A stretch of 64,000 nt of DNA from Takakia lepidozioides (lineage: Eukaryota; Streptophyta; Takakiopsida; Takakiales; Takakiaceae): contig CM060733.1 of NCBI GenBank assembly GCA_030704615.1, positions 32,984,001 through 33,048,000 on the forward strand. Direction: 5' to 3'. The position numbers and the translations under genes were made by a program. This document shows, piece by piece, positions 11,952 to 22,195 of the stretch. Position 1 is the first letter of the stretch, and each line of letters opens with the position of its first letter. The notes under the pieces were generated by a model, which had not been told where the DNA came from, did not search any database, and saw nothing but the letters and a program-made list of their open reading frames with translations.

Positions 11952-13008
11952 GTCATCGGGCTCCTCCAGATAAACTGGATTGCAGCCATTGTACCGCCCC
12001 TGTTGATGTTCACCACGATGTCGTGCCCTTCAATCATACCACCATCGAATATGGAAAGCTTCACTTTTTCGTTCTCCACACCAATGCGAATGTCCCCATA
12101 CAATGGAGAAGAGGAGTGCACTCCTTCAGGAGTATACGTCTCTCCGATGGATTCCACCCACGTCCACTGGCAGCAGTTCCACCGAGGTTCCACCGCAACA
12201 GCATAACAGTGCGCATTCTTCTGCATGGGTGCCCGTTGTAGCTGGGAAAATCGGAATCAATGATGCGCAGGAGCCACGGACTCCTTAGACCAAGATCGTC
12301 AACCCACTCGAAGGCGTAGTAGCCTGGGATATACTCAAAAGCTGACAATGTTTCCACATTCGCCCCACTATCTTCTATGGAAACTGTGTGCCAGATAACG
12401 ATGTCTCCCGATGTGGCCGAATACATTGCATAATCGAAGCCTCCATAAGGGCAGTCGTCATGGTTCCGCAAGCACGACATCCTTGCAAAGGAGGTCCTGA
12501 GGACGTGTTTGATATCGATGACAATGACCTTTCAGACAGCAACGAAGCCATTTGATTTTCGAAATGATGAGAAGCGGAAGAGCAGTGCGGGCTCCAATAA
12601 TAGAGCATCTGGGTCCCACCTACCCACCAATTATCGTGGAACATGTTCATCACGCCAGTGGCGGATGAACCGCTTACTCTTTCTCATCCAAGGGGAATAG
12701 TCGGCCATCTGCCACCGAAGTCCATCCCCCGGATGGAAATTCAGCGCCGCATTTACATCGAAGGGGAGATGGATGAAGTCATCTCGAATGGCTATAGGCC
12801 CACCTGGCACTTCCAGCCCATAGTTTGCATGGCACGGAAGGAAACTGAAACGGCTACATTCACAGAGCAGCCAATCTTCATCCGTGCAGGTTCTTGTAGG
12901 GGGGAAATTTAAATGTGCCCTGGAGTGTAAGTGAGGAATTGCACCATTTGCAAATACATTGTCATGTCCTTGAACTACTTCTAGCCACCGCGCTGCTGCC
13001 TCCTCCAT
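11906..13008 (-). pseudogene. Unknown protein gene, left (leftward) member of an inverted pair
   Basis: Reading leftward, 13008-12631 encodes MEEAAARWLEVVQGHDNVF and SPWMRKSKRFIRHWRDEHVP, then stops. From about 12489 the frame reads MSCLRNHDDCPYGGFD, then FEYIPGYYAFEWVDD and SPWLLRIIDSDFPSYNGHP. After a frame change it continues CCQWTWVES, PLYGDIRIGVENEKVKLSIF and HELVFRAVEVPL. The part from MSC onward is clearly paralogous to the + strand gene at 13055-13618. I recognise no domain. The frame breaks make it a pseudogene, unless short introns explain them. Confidence 0.5.
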
Positions 13009-13054
13009 CCGGGAGCTGCTGTCATTGAGCGTACTCTGCTAATCTTTTGCAAGG

Positions 13055-13618
13055 ATGTCGTGCCGCCGCAATCCTGCTAACTGCCCTTATTATGGCCGCG
13101 ATCAGGAGACATCATTGTGTGGCTCTTTGTTTTCATGACGCTTCTGGGTCAAGCGGGAGTCATTGCGCGCAATGGAGTATTTGGAGGGCTATTACCGCTT
13201 TGAGCGAGGTGAGGGCGAGGGTCAATGCGGTCCGTGGGTGCTGCAAATTGTTGACCTCAATATACCAAGCTGGAATGGGATGCCGGACAGATCACGCACG
13301 GCCTCGCTTTGGCGCTGGAACTGCTGCCAGTGGACTAGGGAGGACGGCACCTGGGCAAACTATATTCGTGGAGTTCAGTCCGCTCTTCCAGTGTATGGAG
13401 ACATTCGGCTGAGTTGCGAAGACGAATCGCACGGGCACATGAGGCCCACAGTGACCTTGTCAATGTATGATGGTGGTATCATTGATGGGCATGACATTGT
13501 CATCAGCTCCACCAAGGGCACCAGAACGACCGCAATGCAGTTTACCTGGAGGTGTCGCGTCAGTAATGAGCTTGTTTTGAGGGCTATCGAAGTGCTTGCC
13601 AAAATGCCTATCGCATAA
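13055..13618 (+). pseudogene. Unknown protein gene, right (rightward) member of the inverted pair
   Basis: It begins MSCRRNPANCPYYGRDQE, meets a stop after about 26 codons, and is open again from AMEYLEGYYRFERGEGEG to the stop at 13618. Key stretches are PWVLQIVDLNIPSWNGMP, WRWNCCQWTREDGTWANY, LPVYGDIRLSCEDE and ELVLRAIEVLAKMPIA. Each has a counterpart in order in the leftward copy (PWLLRIIDSDFPSYNGHP, PLYGDIRIGVENE, ELVFRAVEVPL). Conserved tryptophans, GDIR and GHDIV suggest a compact beta-rich domain, but I cannot name it. Confidence 0.5.
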
Positions 13619-13619
13619 T

Positions 13620-15046
13620 TTGTCGTGACTAACCCTCCCTTGCAACAAAAAGAAATTAGGTTTGGTGATAATTCAATCAACTATGTCGTTGACAACTAAT
13701 GACAATACATAGTTATACTGCATCAACACTATCAAAAAATCAAATGCATTATAGATTATTAACTATCGCCAGCGATAACTTATAAGCCTCCAATGGAGGT
13801 AGATTAAGTTGCAAGAAAGTGCTTGAGCATTTAGAGGTCGATGTCAAATTTGACATATTCTGGTTTTCGTTATGCCTCCAAAACCATTGTACATTGATAA
13901 CATCATCAAACAATCTGAAGCATGTTATTACACTCTATAAAATATAAAGGTAAATTTAGAAAGTTCAAGTGCAGCCAACCTTGTATAAATGTTACATGTT
14001 TTTTTGTTATATCATCATCAATGTTATGACTTTCGTACTCTGTAAAAATATAGACTATGAATGACAAAAAGAGTGTTATTTGTTATTTGTTATTGAATTC
14101 CTACCCTCCTCCGTGTTAAAGTACCTCTCTAATTTTTACATTCAATATACACCTCTAAACTAGTTGGATCAAATAAGGAGTAATATATTCTGGCCACTAA
14201 CAAATCATCTCCATGAATAAGAGCCATCATTTGTATCTTGCACAAGAGGCTTACGATACTGATGTTGCTCTTTCAGAATGTTTATCCATGGAGAAAGAGT
14301 TGCATCTTTGCTAAGAAGATGGATTGTCGGCAAACAGACATACCGTCATATTTTCTAACATCTCATTAAATGTTATCTGCGTCTGATTGACCTCATTTCA
14401 TGTTATATATATAGAGAGAGAGGGGATAGTACTAAGTAGCACTCGAATTTTATATTTCTAATTGTTATGTTCTAGGATTTCAGCCTGTTTTACTGTTATT
14501 TGATATAACTGCCTAAATGTTATACATTCTATATTCTTGGAGCATAACAATTATCCAGGTTTGACTGTAATATATTTGTTTGATATTCATTGTTTTATTT
14601 AAACTTTGGCAGGGTTATTGCATATCTCAAGGGAATATCCTCTCCCACTTTCAGTGTAGCGAAACCCAATGGATTGAATTCTAGTTAATCTCTTATAAAT
14701 GTAACAACCGTTCCAACACTAAATCCTATTACTATTGACCGTATTTCTATCGGAGATGGTTTATCCATTTACGAAGGTCACAAAAAATAACTACGGATGA
14801 TTATCGTCTATCGTTGATATATTTTGTACAGTAAGAGATTGGTGGATTCTACAATAATGTGGACATCAATGATGCCTCCTCCAAATGCATATTTTAGGTC
14901 ATAGTTTTCACATCATATCCTTTTTATTCACGATGTCCTATACAATAACTCAATTACATGTGTTTGATGTATCAAATGTGTATGTACTTACTCTATTCTG
15001 TATATGACCTTAACATTTTGTGTTTTTCCAAATATATTTGGAATAA
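13620..15046. other. AT-rich intergenic DNA, no gene seen
   Basis: Only short AT-rich ORFs without motifs are present. There is a small TA/GA simple repeat near 14405-14425. Confidence 0.5.
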
Positions 15047-15072
15047 TGATATATATATATATATATATATAA
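15047..15072. repeat. TA dinucleotide repeat
   Basis: A run of TA units directly abuts the left end of a SINE-like repeat. Confidence 0.9.
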
Positions 15073-15400
15073 GGACACCCGGAGCGACTACTCACAATTT
15101 AGGCCCTTGTGACAGGGAAAATTTAACGGGGATGTTCCCCCGCAGTTGGCCTTCACGGCCTCCCTCAGTGGTTATTTTTTCCACTGCTTTTAAACAATTG
15201 TTTCATCTAATTTGATTAAAAGGGCCTCCGTCCCCTTAAAAATAAAAACAAAAACAAAAACAAAAAAAACCTCTATAAGCCATTGGGCACACAACAAGGA
15301 AACATCATACCAACCCCCCACATCAACCGGTCAGTAAACAAACCATACACGGAGGACATACTGGTAGCAAGATTTGAACCCCGAACCACAAATATTTGCA
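15073..15400 (-). mobile_element. tRNA-derived SINE, same family as the copy at 49.8 kb
   Basis: On the minus strand the sequence has a Pol III B box, GGTTCAAATCTTGCTACCAG (15361-15380). The far end reads ACACCCGGAGCGACTACTCA on the + strand, matching ACACCTGGGAGCCACAGCTC at 49.8 kb, and both run on to CACAA-TT/TC-AGGCCC. The copy is longer than the other, perhaps with an insertion, and contains an A-rich AAAAAC repeat at 15241-15266. Confidence 0.55.
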
Positions 15401-15420
15401 ACAAATATTCTTCACATCAT

Positions 15421-18214
15421 CGGAAATGGATGGATAGATGGATGGAGAAACTTTTCATCCGTCAGGGTTGTTTTAAGGACAGGAAAAAGTAAAAAGCAGT
15501 GAACGGTAGGTGTACACGCGGGCAGCTTGGTTAGGGCGCAGTTAGTGATCCGAGAGTAGTGACTAGAGCGCGTTGCGACCACTCGCAGCTCAGTTAGCGA
15601 TGTTTAATGGAATCTTGTCCCACACGGCGCATTTGCGGGCTGCCACATGCGCATCTGTGTTGCGGGTGTGTCGACGTGGCCCCTTTATATTACCACCGAT
15701 TTTTTAGGACCTGCGTGGAGTCATTTGTCCCATAACATTTGGCCCGGGGCCTGCGGAAAAATGTGTATGTATATCCACACTGTGCGGCTACCGCGCAGAT
15801 ACTCCGTGAAATATGAACGTTTGCGTACGCCTCCACGCAAGTGTGGATGAAAAGAGATTGTGAAGCTGAAGACGTGATTTCATCCACCTTGGATCTTGTG
15901 TCCATTTTGTCTTTTCTAATTGGTGATGTCATATGTTAGAAAGCAATAAAAGCTGCATCCCAGATAATCTAATATTCAAAGAAATATATATATCTAAATT
16001 TTGAGACACAAGAGCCGCACTACAGTGTATGTTACATAGTCCATCCGACTATCAAGCGAGTAGCGGTTGTTAAATGGAGGGAATATGGGGGAAAAGGCAT
16101 CAACCGTAGCTTCTAATTTCCGTGCATCAATCAATAGTAGTTCCAATGAATGAAACAATGAGCCACCCGAGCCGCTAACACCGTCGCAAAAATTGGTTCA
16201 TTGTACATGACATACATATGCAATTCGAAAACTCCACCCCTAACTACTAATACTTCCTCCTACCAAACTATTGTAGTTGTAGTCTTTGAGTTTTATTGGT
16301 TATGGGCGGATGTCGCCTGTTCTGATTTGCTTTGATTGAAACTTGGGTTTACATATTTGCCTTCACAAGCTGTCGCCGCAGGGCTAATGCTTTTTCAATG
16401 CACTCAAGGGCTCGTCTCCTTTTTCAAAAAAACAAATGATCCCCACTAAGAAAGTATTTGGGCTGAGTTGTCCCTTAGAAATAAAAAATAAAATAAATTA
16501 TACATATAATTTCTTAAAAACAAATTGGGGCAGTAAAAGGAGAGTAGAGCAATAGTGACAAAATGACAAAGAGAGCTGCGGCTTATCTAAGCAGCCATGC
16601 TTTGTGGGCCCTTCCTTCAATAATTTGGGTCCTGTAGTAATGGCTATATGGGACCCAACAGATTATAGCAAGCATTCATCAAACAATAAAGCTAAATGCT
16701 TTATGCATGACATCCATTCATCCATCCATTGTCGGTGCATCAGTCCGATCAATTTCAATCATCCCTCAGATGCAAATGATTGACATGAGCTTAGTTCCTA
16801 AAATATTCATTGCATTTTCCACATTTTTCTGAAGGAGGCCCCCAATTGCAGGATGCATAAAAATAGAAGGGTGTTGAGCCAATGAGCCCTGGCAGATCAG
16901 ACGTGTGAGGGTCATTCCAATTCAACGGGAATCTATCCACCCTTTGACCGTGTCTAGACTGACAGCAGCAAGTGCTTGGAAGCTCTGCACAGGGGCGAAC
17001 TTGGTCGTCTGCCATCATCTCCATGTTGTTCTTCTGTGGGCCCGCCATCTCTGCATGTTGTCTTACTTCGTTATTTGATAGATTCCTTGATTGGAGCTGG
17101 ATTGAATGTCAGATCAGGGTGCCCAATGTGACATTGTACTCGTCACTAGGGTAGGCTACACTACCCATTTAGTTGAGACCTGGACGCAGATCACATTCTC
17201 CAAGCATGGATGCTAATTGCCCAGCCCATCGATAGTGTGGATGCCAGCCCCATTGCACTTAATGAGACGACGGGCTGCTGATCTTTCTTTGGTCCAGGTA
17301 GCTCTAGATGAAGCGTAAGTGATCAGGCGTACCTAGTCTATTACAGATCTCCCCCCTACCCCGTCACTGATTGAGTCTCGATGTTGTATATGTGGATTTG
17401 AGGGTGGGAGGTAAGTCAGCGAGTACCTCTGTCACGCATCCTAGATTCCCAATGACCGAACTCGCCCAGGTGGAAAACAGGAAAGAGAGAGGGGACTTGT
17501 TGGTATCCCAGGTACCGCATTTGAGCTGCAAGCCCATAACTGTCGTACTTTCTTTGTCGTCAGTGCTTACAAGTCCTACCCTTTTATTAGATCACTTTTG
17601 TTGTCCACCTTTGCGGAAGCCTGCACTGCAACCATTGGCTCAACTGCGGACTTTGGCAAGGTGATGGATAGTAGGTGCCCACGAGTCTCTCTCCCCGCTA
17701 CAAGGATTCGGCCACAAACCTCGCCCACATGTTATCAGAGGGTTTAGCCAACTCTCACATACCTCACTTTTAGAGGACCTCCTCCGCTGGCTGGTTTGCT
17801 AGTAGCCTAGTCACACGAGTTCCGCTCCCAAAATGGGAAGATATACACCAGTACTCCCTCCATGGACACTGTGAGGAGATACTTAATTCATCCAATCGGT
17901 ACCCACAATGTGAATGAATTTCAAGTACTCCTTTTGCCTTTCCAAGTTCTTCTACCCGTTCGTATTAACTCTTGGCGATTCTTTTGTGCTTTTCAGGAAT
18001 CTTTTCATATCTCTAAAACACAGTGTGGAGTACCTTTTGTTGGACTGCATACGCAGGCCCAAGTCTCTTCGCATGGGTTGCCATCCTTTCGTGTGTCTTT
18101 ACAAATCTGATCTTGCACTAGCGATCCGTGTGAGTTGACAGATTCGAGGAGTCCTCCCTCTCCAGATCCATACACTTCTTCACCGTCCTCTTCAAAGGCC
18201 TTTGGATTGTTGCT
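15421..18214. other. Intergenic DNA, no gene recognised
   Basis: Several ORFs of 60-100 codons occur on both strands, with no motif, conserved pairing or clear splice signals. I assign none of them. Confidence 0.4.
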
Positions 18215-18250
18215 TCCTCCCTCTCCTCTCCTCTCTCTCTCTCTCTCTAG
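18215..18250. promoter_or_regulatory. CT microsatellite in the leader of the H1-like gene
   Basis: A CT-rich tract ending in (CT)n then AG sits about 50 bases before the ATG at 18299. Pyrimidine patches of this kind are common around plant transcription starts. The trailing AG could also serve as a splice acceptor for a leader intron. Both roles are inferred. Confidence 0.4.
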
Positions 18251-18298
18251 TATAGATATTTCTTTTCTTCTTTGGAGTCTTGTTGTTGGGTTGTGAGC

Positions 18299-19084
18299 AT
18301 GGCTGCGATTGTGGGGGAGACCTCACATGCAGCTGAGAACAATGCCAACAACAACAACGACACAAACAATGTGAATAACTTGGAGAATATGGACAAGCTG
18401 AAGACCAAGACCAACAGTTTGAGTAACTTGAACAAGAACATAAACCCCTCGGACGTGAAGAAGAAAAGAAAGAATAGCAAGACATACGCACATCTTATCC
18501 ACGACACCATAATTAGTCTAAAAGCTCGAAAGGGCTGCAGTGCAAGTGCGATTAGGAAAACCATTGAGAAGACTTACGCCTCCAGTTTGGGACCGAACTA
18601 CAAAAAAGTTGTTGGCTCCACTTTGAAGAAACTCGCGGCCGAAGGTAAGCTCATCAGAAATGGCCACAGCTTTCGTCTCGCTCCCAGTTTCAAAAAATCG
18701 TTCGCTCCCCCGACTACGAGTTTGCGTAGGCATCATCGTAGACATCGTAGACAAGGCCGACGGCGACGAAGACGCCGTAGGCGTGTCGGTCGAAAGAAGC
18801 GGCGGAGGAGGAGGAGGAGGAGGAGGAAGAGGTCAAGTCGAAGACATAAGAAAGGAAGGAGGAGGAGGAGAAGGAAAAGGAGGAGGAGGAGGAGTAGACG
18901 GAGACGTCGTAGTCGAAAAGGTCGAAGAAGGAAATGGATCAGAGATGGAATGCCACGACGTCGGCCGAGGAGAAGATCGAATGCCGAGGAAGCAGACGAC
19001 ACGAGTTTCAGCTTGAGTCGATCGGCGTCAGCTTCCCAACGCTCGGGTCGGGCTGGCAGACGCTCTGGAGCTACCTCCCAGTAA
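18299..19084 (+). CDS. Linker histone H1-type protein with an arginine-rich, protamine-like tail
   Basis: The 261-residue protein starts MAAIVGETSHAAENN, in frame with an asparagine-rich N-terminal arm. A complete H15 winged-helix domain follows (about residues 60-130): TYAHLIHDTIISLKARKG, SASAIRKTIEKTY, VVGSTLKKLAAEGKLIRNG. Linker histones bind nucleosomal DNA at the dyad. The C-terminal 130 residues are unusual. Instead of the lysine/alanine/proline tail of normal H1 they are dominated by arginine, with runs of nine or more, plus SR dipeptides and a serine-rich end (SFSLSRSASASQRSG). This is what H1-derived protamine-like sperm proteins look like, and charophytes and bryophytes have motile sperm with such proteins. 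The sperm role is inferred. The gene appears single-exon; the ATG at 18299 is the first in the frame. Confidence 0.8.
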   Translation: MAAIVGETSHAAENNANNNNDTNNVNNLENMDKLKTKTNSLSNLNKNINPSDVKKKRKNSKTYAHLIHDTIISLKARKGCSASAIRKTIEKTYASSLGPNYKKVVGSTLKKLAAEGKLIRNGHSFRLAPSFKKSFAPPTTSLRRHHRRHRRQGRRRRRRRRRVGRKKRRRRRRRRRKRSSRRHKKGRRRRRRKRRRRRSRRRRRSRKGRRRKWIRDGMPRRRPRRRSNAEEADDTSFSLSRSASASQRSGRAGRRSGATSQ

Positions 19085-22000
19085 AAAGCCCCTTACTCAA
19101 ATCTGATGGCTGTTGATGTGTGTTTTGATCATGCATGCCACCCAAAGATCTAGTTTTGCACATTACTGTTGACACAAATTCTGTGTCAACCTTTGTCTCA
19201 TCGCCCACACCAGGCTCTCTCATCTCTCTCTCTCATTCTTGAGGTGATATGGAATGTCAAGTAGACACAGAAGAAAACCAAGTGCAGTTGGCATTCTCTC
19301 TCCCTCTCGCACAGAATCAAACAGTATAGTTCGATGAGTAATCTTGTTCTACCTCATCTGAATCTTGATGAATCCTGTTTGTCACTCAGGGTTCTCCCTG
19401 CCAACGAGGAAGCCAACGTGCCGCAGGCTTGCTGTGAGATCCCAGAGGCGCAAACCATGGGTGACCCTGGGAGCCCACCAGCAATGCCTGAGCCAACTCC
19501 TGAGTGGATGCCATACGTACAGTAACAACAGTTTTCCAAGCTCTTGATTGTTAAACGAATACATATATACACTTTGTGAACATAGAAGCATGAAATGCAG
19601 TATAGCAGGTATGATGATGCAACTCTGTTCAGCTTCTACATTCTCACACTTCTGCAAATTATACATGTACCCTTCTCAGAACTACCTCAGCTGGGAGTCG
19701 ATGGTGACAAGGCTCCGATCTAACCCCAGGATGAAAGGATCAAATACCCGGCAACCAAGTATCAGACACTGTTTGATGTACCCAATGGGCTGTTTTCAAT
19801 TAAAAAACAACTATTTCTACAGATGTTTTCTGCAAATTGCCTGTTGAATCTCATCTCTCAACTCCATAATTTGATCAATGCAATGCACACTCTAGTGAAT
19901 CCAGGGTACTCTCTACTAAACCTACAGATTTAGCAGTCCAACTCGCAATAGTAGCAGAAAGTATAGCAACTAAAGGAAGCCAACAGAGCTTGTGGAACAA
20001 GAATCCATAATGCGTTCAAAGAAAGTACTTAACAACCAGGACATGAGTCTGCAGGAGGGGAGTCTAACCATTTAATCTGTGTGTACTTTGCTTGTCCTCC
20101 CTCCTCCCTGTGGACAATGAAAGGGACCAAGACAAGAAACAAAACTTTCCACACCCTCAAATTCTTTATAAGGCATTGTTCCATGAGAATAGCCAAATTA
20201 CAAATTTGCTGAGCAAATTCATAAAGACAAAGCAACTTACACATAGGTGCAAACACAAAATGTCGCTGGACGTGAGTCACAGGGAACATGACGCGACTAT
20301 CAAGGCCCTTGCAAAGGGCTCGCAATACTCCACTTATTATCTGCACATATCTGGCTTAGCTGCCACCGTAACTATTGCTAGAAACAGATAAACTATGCCG
20401 GGTATTGCTAGCCAGTAGTGAGCCCACACTCCTGTCCCACCAACAGAGAGTTCATCAAGAGTAGGCTGCCTTCCGCAACAGTGGCCTCTGGAGTCTAAAA
20501 TGGAGCAAAAGGTCATCTACTCTAGACTCCCTCAAGCAAAAGCTGCCTCTCAAGTCTGCCCAAAAGTCTGTCATCATTTATCTTGCTCCTGATCATTGCT
20601 TCCACTACAGTCCAAATCACCCAACCACCCATCAGACATATTTAGTGGCACACTTCTCAAATCTGAAGAAAAACCAAGAATGAGGGGGAATGTGGCAGCG
20701 AAGAGCACAGATGAAAAGAAGCCGGGCAAGCTGCACTTGTCTTGGTCATACGAACATGGCCTTTTCACCAGCGCGCCGAGATCCCAACAGCCAGTCCCTT
20801 CCTCCACAATTTGTTCCAAGGCCGCCTACACTGGCCTCCCAAATACCACCATGGCATGATCTCTCTATGATAATATCCAGGTCAAGCTATGTCAGGCTAC
20901 ACGCCCGCTTCAGCAATTGACCTGCCATCCACAAGTCCATATCCATAGCAGAAAGAGGGAGGGCTCAGGTGGTGCCACACTTCGGATAGCATTGAAAGAG
21001 CTTTGAGCCCACATCTGCCATACTTTCCTTAAGAGTACTTTGTTTACTTTTAAATTCCTGACGTGCCAACAGCACAGTGGCTTGTATGGAGCTAGTACTT
21101 CTTTAGCTTTCCCGCGAGTCCATATTTTGTTGTTTCAATGGGAGCCCTCCCTGCACTCTTCAACCCTTGGTTGAGATCTGCGCAACTGCTGACTTCTGCA
21201 AACTGAAAACAGGCCAGTGGTTCGTAGATGCACATGTTGTATTCCAAACCAATTACAGTTGCTGCCTTTCCTTTCCACAAGAAAGGATTTTGCCTGGTGA
21301 CATGCAGTACTGCTTACTCATCACAGTTACCGTCCAAATGCCGTCCACATTAGTGTGATCTCCATCTTGTCCTGCATCCCATGAATGCCTGCAGTCAATA
21401 GATAGGAGAAAGCAGGCAAGGATTCTTAGTGAGCAAATATTCCACATGTGTGCAAGATCTGTTTTTGTTAAGTCTTAGCATGGTAGATGAAAATGCAGGG
21501 CTTCCACATGACTTGCAGCCATTCAATTGTTTCACTCACTCACCCAAAGACATGTGGCCGCCCTGTCACCTGATCTCTCGCCCCAACCTCCAGACTTCAT
21601 CTGAAGGATGCCCACCTTCTGCAAGGACCTGACAGCCCTTGTGCGAAGAAACAGGTTGAGCATAGCTCTGGGAGTTGCAAGAACCCATGACAAGTGCAGC
21701 AGATGGCACATGCCTAGAACAGAAGGCACACAACCCATACACCTTCCTTACCACCGTCTCCAATACTAATGCATTCCGTCATGTGACTGCCCGTTGTGTG
21801 ATTGCATTCGACTAAAAGGATTTATTGAGTAAAAGGATTTATTGTTACCCCATACAGGTAGAATAATCACTTTGAGTAGAAATTTGGTAAAGGATAAACC
21901 AATATTCAAAGTCAGATGGCCAACTCTTCTCATACTAATTACTTGTAGGGTGAGACGGATCTGCTTACCAGCTGTTTACAACATATTATGGGCCCGTCAC

Positions 22001-22195
22001 TGACTTCTGAACAGCAACCCACACTTGCTTCTGTAACAACACCAACAACTGCAGCTCAGTACTTCCACAAAATGCAGCCAGAAACTGATACAAGTTACAA
22101 GCTTGCAAACTCATCTCTTTTGAAGAGTTACCAAGTGCTAAGGATTCATAAACTAGAAATCACTCAAACTCAGCTTCCCCTCAGCCACTTGTAGC
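19085..22195. other. Intergenic DNA between the H1-like gene and UPF3, no gene recognised
   Basis: A possible terminal exon is preceded by an acceptor-like CACTCAG at 19389 and reads LPANEEANVPQACCEIPEAQ before stopping at 19525; I cannot attach it to a gene. The rest holds ORFs without motifs. Some of it is presumably the 3' untranslated region of UPF3. Confidence 0.35.

Noticed and set aside
16791-17048. An 85-codon minus-strand ORF with several cysteines (CNWGPPSEKCGKCNEYF)
   Set aside because: The CxxC spacing looks zinc-like but there are no partners in order, no splice support and no homologue I know.
18660-19016. A glycine/glutamate-rich + frame overlapping the H1-like gene
   Set aside because: It is the shadow of the AGG/CGT-rich arginine codons; it has no domain and starts inside the H15 coding exon.
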